Source: Neoceratodus forsteri (taxonomy: Eukaryota > Chordata > Ceratodontiformes > Ceratodontidae). Taken from it: a stretch of DNA of 64,000 nucleotides. Location: NCBI GenBank assembly GCA_016271365.2, contig CM057451.1, positions 371,649,501 to 371,713,500 on the forward strand, read 5' to 3'. Below, in pieces: positions 42,336-53,700 of the stretch (positions within the stretch are counted from its first letter, which is position 1; the number at the start of each line of letters is the position of its first letter). Both the position numbers and the translations under genes were made by a program. The notes beneath the pieces were generated by a model. It saw only the letters and a program-made list of their open reading frames with translations. It was not told where the DNA came from and ran no database searches.

Positions 42336-44130
42336 TTAAGGTTGAGACTGAAGGTTGGGGTACCAAATTTTGCCCTGAGAGGAGGTTAGCAGCTTGTGAT
42401 TCTTGGGAAGAGCTAAGGGAAGATGGACTGCCAGGGATAGTAACAGAGGATACCAGGGCTGTCTGGCCCAGTCTAGAGCAATCAGGATCACTTTGCAAGA
42501 CTGTGACCTTATCTTGACCAGAACTTTGAACAATAGAGGAAAGACATACAGAAATTTACCCTGCCAATCCAGAAGTACAGCATCCAGAGGGACTGAGCCC
42601 AATACTGGGGGCCTGCAACAAAAGAGAGGAAGTTGGCGATTGTCTGGGGCTGCAAAGAGGTCTATCTCTGGAGTGCCCCACTTTGAAAATATCACCTTCA
42701 GCACTAAGGGGTCCAGGGACCACTCGTGATGGCCCTGAGAAATCCTGCTCAAAGCGTCTGCTAGCACAATGTCCTTCCCTGGAAGGTGGACTGCTATCAG
42801 AGAAGTCTGCAGAGAATAAGCCAGGGACCATAATTTCATGGCTTCTGTGCACAAGGCCATAGACTGGGTGCCTCCCCGCTTGTTGATGTACCACATGGTG
42901 GTGGTGTTGTCCGTTCTGATTCTGAGAAGGCTTGTAGAGCCAGGTACACAGCCCTGAGCTGTAGGAGATTGATGTGAAAAAGAGACTCCTGAGGGGACCA
43001 CACTCCCTGTGCTGTAAGTGCTCCCAAGTGAGCACCCCATCCCAGGATACAGGCATCTGTGGTGAGAACCACAGAATGAGGCTGGGTGATGAATGGGACT
43101 CCTTGTGTGAGACTGTTCTGGTCCAACCACCACTGGAGAGATTGGATCAGAGTCTGAGTCACCGGAATCAGTTTGGTTAGAGGATCTTTTTTTCTCAGAC
43201 CAAAAGGCCCTCAAGTGTAACTGAATGTCCCTCATCTGAAATCTGGCACCTTGTACCACTACAGTGGAGGCTGCCATGTGGCCCAAGAGTTGAAGAAAAT
43301 GTCTTGCTGGTCAAGACACCAGAAGACGAAAGGAAGAAGCCAGATCTGTTAGGGTCTTCACCCTTGCTAGAGAAAGAAAGGCTCTTGCTTGGACAGTGTC
43401 CAACTCTACCCCATAAAGGTCAGGAGTTGCACTGGTTCAAGCACTGACTTTGGAAGATTGAGGCGGTATCCTAGAGAAGTGAGCAATTGCTGAATCACTT
43501 GTAGGTCCGACTTGACTTGGTCTGGAGACTGGCCCACAATAAGCCAGTCATCCAGGTCTGAAAATCATAAGATGTTTAGTCTCCTTAGAAACGCCACTAC
43601 TACTGGGGCATTTTGTGAATACCTTGGTGCTGATGTTAGCCCGAAGGGCACTGCTCTGAACTGATAATGGCCTGAAGGCAATTCGAACCTGAGGTACTTT
43701 CTGTGGGAGCACCTGATGGGAATGTGAAAGTATGCATCCTTGAGGTCCAGGGAGGCTAGCCAATCCCCTGGCCTCAGAGAGGGAAGAATTATTCCCAGAG
43801 TCACCATTTTGAATTTTGGCTTTAGTAGGTACTTGTTTAGGTATCTTAGATCTAGGATGGGTTGCTACTCCCCTGTCTTTTTTGGGGCAAGGAAGTATCT
43901 GGAATACAGGCCTTTGCCCCTGTGTACTGTAGGAACTCTCTCTATAGCTCTGAGAGCCAGTAGAGAGGAAACCTCTGCCTGTAGGGCAATGGTTTCGGAG
44001 ATGTCTGCAGGTGGAAAATACCTGACCCTAAGCTTTGGAAATCTTTTGAAGTTGAGGGCCAGTCCCTGGCTTACTACCTCCAGGACCCACTTGTCTGAGG
44101 TAACAGACTTCCAGGCCTGGAAGTAGTAAG
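42336..44130 (-). pseudogene. DIRS-D RT-RNase H-methyltransferase-like polyprotein
   Basis: RT N-terminal region at 44126-43810. Motif A at 43807-43565: PGDWLASLDLKDAYFHIPI, then SGHYQFRAVPFGLTSAPR. The YLDD region near 43540-43560 is frameshifted. RNase H at 43160-42740: LTTDACILGWGAHLGAL in one frame, IRTDNTTTMWYINK and DIVLADALSR in another. A deletion of about 25 bp precedes the RTDN block. The MT-like block is at 42700-42430: WGTPEIDLFAAPDNRQLPLF, KFLYVFPLLF and VILIALDWARQPWYP. The RNase H-to-MT portion (43286-42336) is open for 316 codons. Upstream breaks make the polyprotein inactive. Confidence 0.88.
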
Positions 44131-44159
44131 CCAGCCTGCCTCCTACTGGGAGACGACCC

Positions 44160-45800
44160 AGGCTGACACATCAGGGTGTCTGCTTGGCAGAAGCCTTGGA
44201 CTGAGAGGAGGATGCAGCCCTGCTCATCCCCCTTCTGCCTCTCCCTCTGAAGAACCCCATCTGAGGGAAAGGAGAGGAAGCCTATGCCTGGTAGGAAGGA
44301 CTGTCAAAAGGCCTGCCTCTAGAATGCTGCTTTTGAGGAGTTGCCTGCCTTTCCTTGGCCTATGCACTCCTATAGGTGGCCCTATATTCATCCATTTTCT
44401 ACATATAATTCTCTGTCTTCTCCCCAAACAGAGAATTATCCACCACAGGGCAATCCGTGGCTTTAACCTGGGTGTCCTGTGAAAGGCTAGTACATCTGAG
44501 CCAAGCCATTCTCTGAAGAGCCACAGATGTAGCCATGACTCGTGATGACACATCACTGGAGTCCACAGCAGCAAGAAATTGGATCTTTGATGCCTCTATC
44601 CCACCAGTAGCCACCTTCTCCAGCTCCTTGGCTAGCTGGGGGGAAGCCTGTTTAGTCAGTTCCAGAACATAATCCCATCTGGACTTCAGGTATCTGGCTG
44701 TATAGGCCATGTAGTTAGCCTGCCTGAGTACCAAAGAAGATGCCAAATACTGTTTTTAGCCATGGCATCCATCTTCCTGGAATCCTTATCTGGGGGGGTG
44801 TGAAGCCAAGGGTATGCTAGCCTTATTACAGGCTGCAGCCTGCACAATGCCAACATGGCTGCATTGCTGGTACAAGAAATCTGTACCTAAGCCTGACAGC
44901 TTATAAATCTTGTCTATTCGTTTGTCCACAGGCGGTAGAGAATTTGGAGTCTTAAGCAGTCTTTCTGTCTGTTTCCCAAAAGATTTATGGAGGGGAATAG
45001 ACAGTCTCTTAGACTCTGGGATGTCCATTATCTCCACATAGTCAGGCTCCTCTTGTTCCTCAGCTTCAACCAAAGGGAGCTGGAGGGCTTCTGCCACTTT
45101 TTTGTAGAACATAAAGTGGGAAGGGGACTCAGAAAGCCTAGCAGGGGAAACATCAGAAAGTCTGTCTGGGGAGATGTCTGGTTCTATGGGCTCATCCAGA
45201 CCTTCTATACCAGCATCATCATTGTCGTCATCATCATACTCTTCATCCCCCTCCAGGTCCGGTTCATAATACTCTTCAGGGAATAATCCAGAACTGGAGG
45301 AACCGACCGAACCAAACGCCTACCTGATGGTGCCGGATCAGTCGGAACCGGACAGAGCGATTCCCAGAATACTAATCACCCTGGCAATTTGCTCGGCGGT
45401 TGGACGATGCGGTTCTGGATCCGAACTGGCCGATTTGTCTTTCTTCTTCTTTTTGATGGAACCGACCCTCTGAATTGGCTCTCCTTTTGCCCAAAGGAGC
45501 ATCGCCCTGATCACAGGGCACTCCCTCAGGTTCGGACAGAACCGAAGTGGGCTGGCCATCCGGGTCAGCGGACTTCTTTGCCTCCTTTTCCCTACGCCTG
45601 CCCAATCTTTTATCCAGGGTGGCCTTAGGAAAATTTTTTTTTACAGATTTGGCAGTCTGAGTCGAGGTGGTCAAACCCCAGACAGTAAACACAAGTGATG
45701 TGGGGATCAGCCTTAGCAAAGGCCTCCCCAAACACACTGCAGTGTTGAAACCCAGTGGGCCCGTTTTTTTGGGGGGGGGTTTCTCAGATGTAGCCATCCT
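44160..45800 (-). pseudogene. DIRS-D gag, frameshifted
   Basis: Starts near 45797. The Cys/His module is present but degraded: the second Cys of CTECG in DIRS-C is Phe here (CSVFGEAF), followed by ITCVYCLGFDH and DCQICK. The Lys/Glu linker and SADPDGQP word match DIRS-C. The middle frame (45112-44786) has QLPLVEAEEQEEPDYVEIMD and IPLHKSFGKQTERLL. The distal frames (44746-44224) have YMAYTARYLKSRWDYVLEL and SRVMATSVALQRMAWLRC; the Arg/Gly box corresponds to DIRS-C. At least four frame breaks. Confidence 0.8.
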
Positions 45801-46205
45801 AACAAAAACTTACACTGTACTTGGCTTCAGCCAGGCAAGACTCCCTTATCGGTTCCTAACCATGTTACGGGTATTGGAAAAAAACGTTAAAAACACTTTT
45901 TTTTTTTTTTTTTTAAGAACTGATAAGGACCGGTACCCCACACTAACCCACAAATCCAAAGAAAGAAACCCAACAATCGGTTCAGCTGAACTGATAAAGA
46001 AACTTTTTTTTTTTTTTTAACAATTTCCGCACAAAAACACATTTGAACAATCAGTCCGCTACCTATACACTTACTGTACCACAGACAGGGATCTGAACCA
46101 AAAGAATAAACAGAAAAACAGTATTTTTAACCGACGTTTTACTTGTACCAAACCAAAAGCGTAGGAGAGATCTCCAGCTTGACTGTTCAGTTAGGCGGAG
46201 AAAAG
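45801..46205. other. DIRS-D 5' untranslated region
   Basis: Between gag and the right repeat; T-runs at 45898-45914 and 46004-46018, otherwise similar in place and composition to 12961-13360. No gene. Confidence 0.5.
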
Positions 46206-46369
46206 AAACTGACGGTTACACTTGGAAGTGCAGCAGACAGAGGTTTGAACCGAGCTCGAGCTCAACATTGTATGCTCTGGCACAGAGTTAACTTTTTCCT
46301 CTCCGGAGCAGTTCAAGTGCTGGGGCTAACTGCATATTGTCAGAATACAGCAAGACTTCATGTTGTTTG
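46206..46369. repeat. DIRS-D right inverted terminal repeat
   Basis: Inverse of 29780-29933; ends AAGACTTCATGTTGTTTG exactly like DIRS-C. Confidence 0.93.
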
Positions 46370-46790
46370 AATGGCATGATCGCTGTGCAAAATCAACTTT
46401 CGGGGCAGATTAGCGAAATCACTTTGCCACTGTTCATGAGGGGAGGTCCCAAAAAGGCCACGTTGAAAATTTGGTGAAAACATTTCAAAAAGTAACTGCG
46501 TTATGAGCGTGCAATGCATAGTTTCTACGCACGCTTGTAACTTCATCACTTTTTCATATTTTCACTCCAGATTTTTAACACTGCCATTTCTTCACATCTC
46601 CTCATGAACAGTACCACTGTCATTTTTCACATCCTGCCTGAAATGTGTTTTCGCACCTGTGGTGCCGAACGGCACACTTGCTGTGTGAAATCACCATTTG
46701 GGATTGAATAACGAAATGATACTGCCACTGTTCATGAGGTGGAGTCCCAAAAAGCCCATGTTGAAACTCTGGAGCAAAAATACCAACAAA
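46370..46790. repeat. Foldback repeat hosting DIRS-D, right part
   Basis: Resumes the sequence interrupted at 29737 and contains related units: GCGAAATCACTTTGCCACTG (about 46404) and ACGAAATGATACTGCCACTG (about 46711), both followed by TTCATGAGG, with AAAAAG and ATGTTGAAA words after each. Not coding. Confidence 0.7.
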
Positions 46791-46794
46791 CGCC

Positions 46795-47150
46795 CGGGGT
46801 GTTAGGGTTTCCAACCATAACGCCCACCCTTTACAGACTGACAGGTGTCAGGGGTGTGACTTGGGGTCGTCGGTCATAATGCTCACGCCATTCCACCCAC
46901 GCACCCATGCTGCAGTCACTGACAGGCATCAAAGTGTGCCTTGGGGTCTTCGGCCCCAATGTTCACCCCATTCTTAGCTTAGTTCCTTATGTAATGGGGT
47001 GAGCATAAGGGCCGAAGACCTCAAGCTACACTCTCGACACCTGTCGGTGTCTGCAAGGTAAGGTGGTGGGAATGGCGTGAGTGTTATGGCCGATGATTGA
47101 AAGGCACACCCCCAACGCCTGTCAGTCTCTGCAGGGTGGGGGTTGGTGTT
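46795..47150. repeat. Large imperfect inverted repeat (about 350 bp)
   Basis: Symmetric about a centre near 46985: GGGGTCTTCGGCCCCAATGT (about 46945) against AAGGGCCGAAGACCTCAAGC (about 47007), and outward ACAGGTGTCAGGGGTGTG against CACCCCCAACGCCTGTCAG. Four related arms suggest an older duplicated palindrome, such as a non-autonomous DNA transposon. No coding sequence. Confidence 0.7.
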
Positions 47151-48001
47151 ACTTCAATAATTCACTGCCATTCCTATTATGCATCTCTCTAACTCCTGCA
47201 CTATCAATGCCAATACCAGCAAGCAAACATTCGGCACTGACAAATGCTGGTCCTGTTTTCCTTTGTGAGTTCCCTCCAGTGCTGTAATTGTAACAATATT
47301 AGTGACCAAGGATCTGCCTTAAACATGGGGACGCCATGGTGTGTTGATAAAGGATGGTGGCACACCCATGCAAATATGCATTCGGAAACCCTGTCAATGT
47401 GAAAAAAACTTTATAATGTTACAAGTGCTCTTTTATTCATGCATAAATATGCTTTGAAATTTCATCTGCTTATCAGCCCACAACATTGCCTTTAGTTTAG
47501 GGAGTCTGTGTCAGGTGAAAAGAAGCCATAGTAAGTGCTTTACTTGCATTTTATTTCTTTAAGGCACTTTCTGCCTTTTTTTTTTTTTTTTTTTTTTTAA
47601 CTTACCAACAGGCTTCTTTCCTACAGTCTGGCTTCAGGTGTCCTCTCACTCCTAGATCAGAGGATGCTGCTGGAGGCCCACTTAAGTAGTAGTGTTCTGA
47701 CAGAGTTGGGCATGGATGCGTGCACATGCCGGTGATGTCACAAGCATGTCCACATGAGTACAGAGGTGCTCCTAACCATGCCTGACCCACTGAAAAGTGG
47801 AACCTGTGGGTGCCTCAGTGTATAGACACCACAGTGTCTGGTTTACCTTGAGGTCTTTTACTCAAATTGTTTTCAAAGCTTTCTAAAGCTGCAATAAGGT
47901 TACTTCTCTACAATAGTTTATTGCGTGCTGATGTTAGTCTGTTAGATGCCCACAGTGATATCTTAGGAGACCGCGTGCCATGTATAAGTGACATAATCAT
48001 C
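47151..48001. other. Unassigned spacer before L1
   Basis: No gene, RNA or recognisable element. Poly-T run at 47578-47598. Short frames only. Confidence 0.4.
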
Positions 48002-48017
48002 AGAATCTCAAAAAATA
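48002..48017. repeat. L1 target-site duplication, left copy
   Basis: AGAATCTCAAAAAATA, identical to 54824-54839. Confidence 0.93.
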
Positions 48018-48109
48018 GACTTCTGGTGACATCAGCAGCCTGAATGGCAGCATAGTTCGGGAAGCCTCCTAGCCCAAATCAAATCGATCGGCATCTACAG
48101 TGCTTAAAT

Positions 48110-48997
48110 ATGCAATCGCCAGCAAAAATCACCAGATCGAAAGCAGGGTCGATCAGGAACACTCCAACCCCGGCTCAGAAATTGCAGCTTTTGTTACAAG
48201 GAGAAAAAACATCTCGAAATGTGGGGCCTACTGATGAGGAAGACATTGGGGTAGTGGAGACCGGGCCAGAAGAGGAATACCCGCAGCTAATTGCCTCGAT
48301 CCTGCAGACGGCTAAAACCGTCCAAAAAATAGACACTTCACTGACAGAGCTACAAGCAGATATTGGGAAGATCGAACACAGAGCGGATAAATTAGAACTA
48401 GGACTCACCACAGTCCTGGAACAAGCGGACCGACATGATCGCCTTTTACTGTTCCTGATGGCTAGAGAGAGGGAACTGAGGGCCAAGATAGACGATATAG
48501 AAGGACGGACCAGACGAAAAAACCTTCGGATTTACGGCATTTCAGAGGGAGCCGAAGAGGAAGCCTCAGATGTAATATCCTTCATACAGAAGTTGTTAAG
48601 GGACTTATTAAAGTTACCTCCTGAGCTGGATGTTGCCATGGATCGGGCTCACTGCTCCCTTGCCCAGCGTCCCTCAGGTCCTGACTCCCGCCCGCGCTCC
48701 TTTGCAGTTCGGATGTCTAGCTATGCTACTAAGGAGGAGATCCTGAAAACAGCATGGAAGCTAAAGAAAATTATGCTGGGGTCTCACCGGACTACAATCG
48801 ACAACGATTACACTGCAGGAGTCCAGGAGGCACGTCGCACCATGTGGCCCATCCTGAAGCAGCTCAGGGCCAGAAATTTAAAGGCGCAGATGCTATTTCC
48901 CGAGCGCCTTCGAGTGGAGACCAGACAGGGCACCAAGATATATGAAGATTTGCTTGACACTAAGGCCTTCCTTGAGGAATCTGGTATCCCAGTTTGA
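48110..48997 (+). CDS. L1 ORF1p-like RNA-binding protein, intact 295 aa
   Basis: Nucleic-acid chaperone that coats L1 RNA as a trimer. The N-terminus is basic (ITRSKAGSIRN). A heptad-rich coiled coil covers about residues 60-125 (LTELQADIGKIEHRADKLEL). An RRM-like domain follows from about 137 (RRKNLRIYGISEG) to 210. The C-terminal domain is recognisable by LLFPERLRVETRQGTKIYEDL-type sequence (shown split: LFPERLRVE, then TRQGTKIYE) and KAFLEESGI. The length and domain order match L1 ORF1 proteins. The frame has no internal stop, so it may be translatable. The start is the first ATG, about 90 bp after the element's start. Confidence 0.9.
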   Translation: MQSPAKITRSKAGSIRNTPTPAQKLQLLLQGEKTSRNVGPTDEEDIGVVETGPEEEYPQLIASILQTAKTVQKIDTSLTELQADIGKIEHRADKLELGLTTVLEQADRHDRLLLFLMARERELRAKIDDIEGRTRRKNLRIYGISEGAEEEASDVISFIQKLLRDLLKLPPELDVAMDRAHCSLAQRPSGPDSRPRSFAVRMSSYATKEEILKTAWKLKKIMLGSHRTTIDNDYTAGVQEARRTMWPILKQLRARNLKAQMLFPERLRVETRQGTKIYEDLLDTKAFLEESGIPV

Positions 48998-50783
48998 GGA
49001 CTGGAGAAAGAGAAAATGGAAAAAGAATTGCGACGCTCCGCCTGGTTGGTAGCACGGAAGGGACTGACATGCCACTCGCACCCACACAGGACGAATCTGT
49101 GGGAGGACATTACTGCATTGCTCAGGCCATATGCCTCGGCAGTACAGCTAGTGGGGTTGGCCCCACAAGATGCTTCTGTGAGCGGGGTACAAGACAGGGA
49201 GCAGGCTTCAACGTCCGACAGAGCCTCGGTGGACTGAAAGGTGACTGGTAGGCTCGGGCACAAAGTGTTGGAGTGAACAGACATGGTTGGAGACATGCTA
49301 TACAAGGCGCACTTGAACTGGGTAATTTTGAGCTAAGCGGTTAGCTTTTGGGTCTCTCAATTAAAAGAAAGAGAGGGTGGGGGATATAGAAATAAAGTGG
49401 CTTAGCTGGGGCCTTGATGGGAACCAACATTGACTTGGGGGGCCTCTGTTTCTCTCCTGCATTTATTGTAGGTGAAGCAATGGGACAAACATTGCGACAA
49501 GATCACTAAGGTAAATAAGGATGTCGGGGAGGGGGGTCCGTGCAGTCTCGTACAGTAGTCCCAACTGAGATGAGGGATATACGTGTAGGAAATTTGGACA
49601 TGTGCATATGGGTGGATGGGGGACGGGAGGGGTCTATTTCCCTCTAAGGTGGGTTCTGAACGGGGTTACGAAAAGATTGCTAGTGGGATTAGAATGTAAT
49701 CAATATGAATGCATCGGGGGGAGGGCTCTTTCTATATCACAAATGCGCCATGATGATTGTTCAAACACAAGTATTGTAAATATTGAGATCAAAAGACAAT
49801 AAAGGAGTACTTGGGGGGGGGAGGAGAGGTTTCACATCTTAATGTTAAAAGGGAAATTTGGGAGAGAGGGAGAAGGGGACGGGGTTTAGAATAAGGTATA
49901 ATGGAAAACCAAATCAAAAGGTACAGGAATAGTACACTTGTTTGAAGAGAGAGGACCTATGCATTCCAATAACTGAAGGGTAATAATTTTGCTGGTTGAC
50001 CCTTTCTTTCCTTCTCGGATGCCTCCCATGCGGAGGGGGGGGGAGGAAGATTCAAGGATGAGTGCCTAATTCTCTAACAGACTGGGGTGAGGCGGACCTC
50101 CCAACGCTGAATTTATATCAGGGTCTAGGGGAGGGAGATGGATGGATCAAATGAATGGTGCGTGCCTATTGATCCTGCTGACGTCAGTAATACCTCTGAG
50201 CACTGGGCTGAGACCCGACAATAATGCTCCGAAGAGGTTTGGCCCAGGTCATCATACACGGCTAAGTGTCCCAAATGGGGCACAAACCGGTTCAACTTTT
50301 GGAGTTCTACAGGCCTAGGAAGTCGGGGTCTTCAGTTTAGACCTATTAAACCCCTCCTTAACTACATACCTTGGAAAAGAATACTACTTAAGGAAAAGCA
50401 GAAAAAGGGAGGGAGATTTTCCGACTGGTTCAAAATGTTTATCTATATGTTCTTGAAATTCACAGTTTACGAATTAAAGCTTTCAAGGTTTTATACTGTT
50501 ACGAAGATTGTACCCCCACTGGAAGGGGTTGGAGTTTTTAATGTTTTTAGTTGTAGATGGATGGGCTGGTGGTTTAAAACCAGCAAGTTTGTTTTACTTT
50601 TTAGACATTACGTATGGCACAGGGATAGATGTAAAGAGGTACAGGCAATGATTAAAGGGGAGAAGACTAAACAGAGAGTGATTTGGAAGCTGGCAGGGGG
50701 TAGGAGGTCTGGGAAAGGGAGGACCAGGGACCCAGAAGACAAACAGGAACATAGAACATTAAGAAGGGCTGACAACCTTAAAA
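48998..50783 (+). other. L1 inter-ORF region, unusually long
   Basis: 1.8 kb between ORF1 and ORF2. It is G-rich, with several runs of G (49814, 50034). A 118-codon frame at 50435-50791 overlaps the ORF2 start and ends in a basic stretch (KLAGGRRSGKGRTRDPEDK), but no domain is recognisable. It may be lineage-typical spacer or hold an old insertion; no boundary repeats seen. Confidence 0.5.
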
Positions 50784-53700
50784 ATGGATAAAGTTAAATC
50801 TACAATAGCACCCCTAAATGTTAACGGGATAAATCACCCCATTAAAAGAAAACAGCTTCAAAAATTCTTAGAGACACAAAAATGCGAATTCCAATTTCTA
50901 CAGGAGACATATTTGTCCCCTAAGGAAGCCCAAAAGTTAAAAAGTAGAGATTTCCCGACCATCTACCACGCATCTCTCACGAAGGGGAAAAAGAGGGGGG
51001 TGATGACATTGCTCTCTGCCTCCCTTCTATTTGTGGAGGAAGAAGTAATAACGGATGCAGGAGCACGATATGTGATGGTGGTGGGACGAATTCAGGATCT
51101 GCAGGTTACGCTATTAAATGTGTATGCTCCCCCCGGAACACACATAGCTTTCTTTGCAGACCCGTTCAAACTACTAGCAGAAAAGGCAAAGGGGACAGTG
51201 ATCGGGGGGACTGGAATGTCGTTATGAATAGGTCCTTAGACACGACCTCAAATATTCTAGCTGCTAGCAAAAGGGTCTCCAAACCACTGAAATGACTCAT
51301 GAGAGATACAGGCTTGACGGACGTCTGGAGGGAAAAGTATCCCCTAGCACGGGACTACACTTAATATTTCCCAAGATACAAAATTTATTCAAGATTAGAT
51401 ATGTTCTTCACATATGGGAGAGACCTGTCGATCTTCGATTCTAGACGGGTGGGAACCGAAAGCATATCTGACCATAAACCAGTGTATGCACGGGATGATC
51501 TACAACTCCCAAGAAAACCAACGCAATGGAGGCTAAATGTTAGTCTGCTCAGGGACAAAAAGGTGAAGGAGGAAATCTGAGAAACAATAAAACAGACTAT
51601 ACAATCGAATGAAGGCTCAGACATCACACCTCAAATTCTCTGGGACACAGTTAAGACAATGAGTGGGGGCTGCTGATTTCAATTGCTACATACAAAAAAG
51701 GGAAAGGGACAAACAAAGGGAGCGATTGACCCAGGACCTGACTAAGGACCTGGAAACGCAACAGAAATTAAAATTTTCCAGAGAAAGGGTAAAGGAAATA
51801 GGTGAGCTTAAACGACGACTCTAGAGGCTGCAGCTTATGGAGACAGAGAAGGCCCTCCTATACACAAAGCAAAATTATTATGAAGGGGGCCCAAGGGCCA
51901 CTTGTTTCTTGGCATACCACCTAAAACAACAATCGGCCAGGGCAAATGTCACTGGTCTCCGAAATCCGAACACTGGAAGAGTCCTCTATGGGTGGGAACA
52001 GATAACGGAAACATTCGTTGCTTACTACAAACAGCTGTATCATCCCCAGCCAGATACATGCCCAGAGGAAGCTGAAAGATTCCTAGAAACCTTAAAGCTA
52101 CCTAGGCTTACTGAAATTCAGAGACAAAGTTTAGAAAAGCCAATCATGCACCAAGAGATTGTAGGCACAGTAGGGGACCTCAAGGTAGGTAAGTGTCCGG
52201 GCCCCGACGGGTCTGGCAGTGAGTTATAAAAAATGTTTGTGGAGGATTTAGCACCTATACTGAATACGGTATATAATCAGGTCTGGCTGGAGGGGGACGT
52301 GGTTCCTCCGTCATGGTATTACACCACCATAACAGTGCTCCCAAAAGAGGATAAGGACCCAGAAGACTGGATCCTACAGACCAATTTCCCTCCTTAACAT
52401 AGACTATAAAATCTTCACGGCGATAATAGCTAAGAGACTTCAATCTTTCCTTGCAGGCTTAATTCACCCAGACCAAACAGCTTTCGTAGAGGGTAGGCAA
52501 GCCCTCGAAGAGGTAAGAAGAACCATCAACATAATAGATATCCTCAATAAAAAACATATCCCCGCCTGTCTTATGAGCCTGGACGCTGAAAAAGCGTTTG
52601 ATAAAGTCAGTTGGAATTTTCTCTTCCTAGTCCTCAAAAGAATGGGTTTCCCACCAATATTTAGAGAAGCGATTAAGGCGTTATACGCTTCACCACAGGC
52701 CTTCGTGAGGGTAAATGGAGGCATTTCGCGGAGGTTTGACCTTGGGAGGGGTTCAAGGCAGGGCTGCCCACTATCGCCCCTCCTTTTTGACTTATATATA
52801 GAACCCTTAGCTCAGGCGATAAGGGAAGCAGAGGGGGTAGACATGGAAGGGGAAGAGCATAAAATCTCTCTTTATGCGGATGACGTCCTCCTATACATTA
52901 CCAATCCAGACACATCCATCCGTAAGATCTGGTCCCTTATAGACAAATTCAGTCAATATTCGGGATATACGCTAAATAAAAACAAAACAGAAGTTCTTAA
53001 ATTGAACTACAATCAGTCTAACAATATAACACAGACTGGGGTAAACTGGAATAGGGGGAAAATAAAATATCTGGGCACCCAAATTCCAAAAAACTTAGCA
53101 ATGCTATACTCGGTTAACTTTGAACCAATAATAGCCCAGATCAGGCAAGATATTAAAAGATGTGAAGTCCTAAATCTACCCCTATATTCGAGGATACAGT
53201 CAGTAACAATGAACATTCTCCCTAAATATCTGTACCTGTTCCAATGTCTCCCAATAAAGACTCATAAAAACCAATTTCAAGTCTGGCAAAGGACACTCTC
53301 ACGATACATCTGTAACAATAGAAAACCTAGAATTAAGAACACAGTTTTACAGACAAACAAGAAACACGGGAGTCGAAATGTTCCTAATCTGGAGGACTAT
53401 TTTTTAGCTACACAGTTAAAATAGGCCCTCCTATGGTTGGTCAAGACACATAAGGCTAGATGGAAGGCAACTGAAGAGGCTCTGACAGAAGGGGTGCCAT
53501 TGGTAGCGAGAGTAGTGACGCTGGAGACCCAGGTGACAGACAGGAATATTTCATTGATGTCTGTAAGAAACACAGTAAGAACATTAAGTCGACTATGGTC
53601 TAAACACAGATTAAATGAAGAGGTCTGGCCACTAAGATGGTTTGCTTGGGACCCAGGATTATCCCCACCCAGGCAGGATCTCACTTTTAAGAACTGGGGC

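Larger units (their letters stand above)
29738..46369 (-). mobile_element. DIRS-D, complete DIRS retrotransposon split by DIRS-E and DIRS-B
   Basis: Same subfamily as DIRS-C. Its own sequence is 29738-30072, 34546-34701 and 40926-46369 (about 5.9 kb). The first gap is DIRS-E (30073-34545); the second is DIRS-B (34702-40925), which falls in the ICR. Left repeat 29738-29933, right repeat 46206-46369. Order on the minus strand: gag, RT-RNase H-MT-like, tyrosine recombinase, ICR, left repeat. Host foldback sequence rejoins across it (GTGGCACAG | AATGGCATG) and aligns without gaps to 46663-46690, so the ends are exact and there is no target duplication. Confidence 0.95.

Noticed and set aside
48225..48245. 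ACTGATGAGGAAGAC as a hammerhead core
   Set aside because: No GAAA box or stem II follows; it is coding sequence of L1 ORF1.
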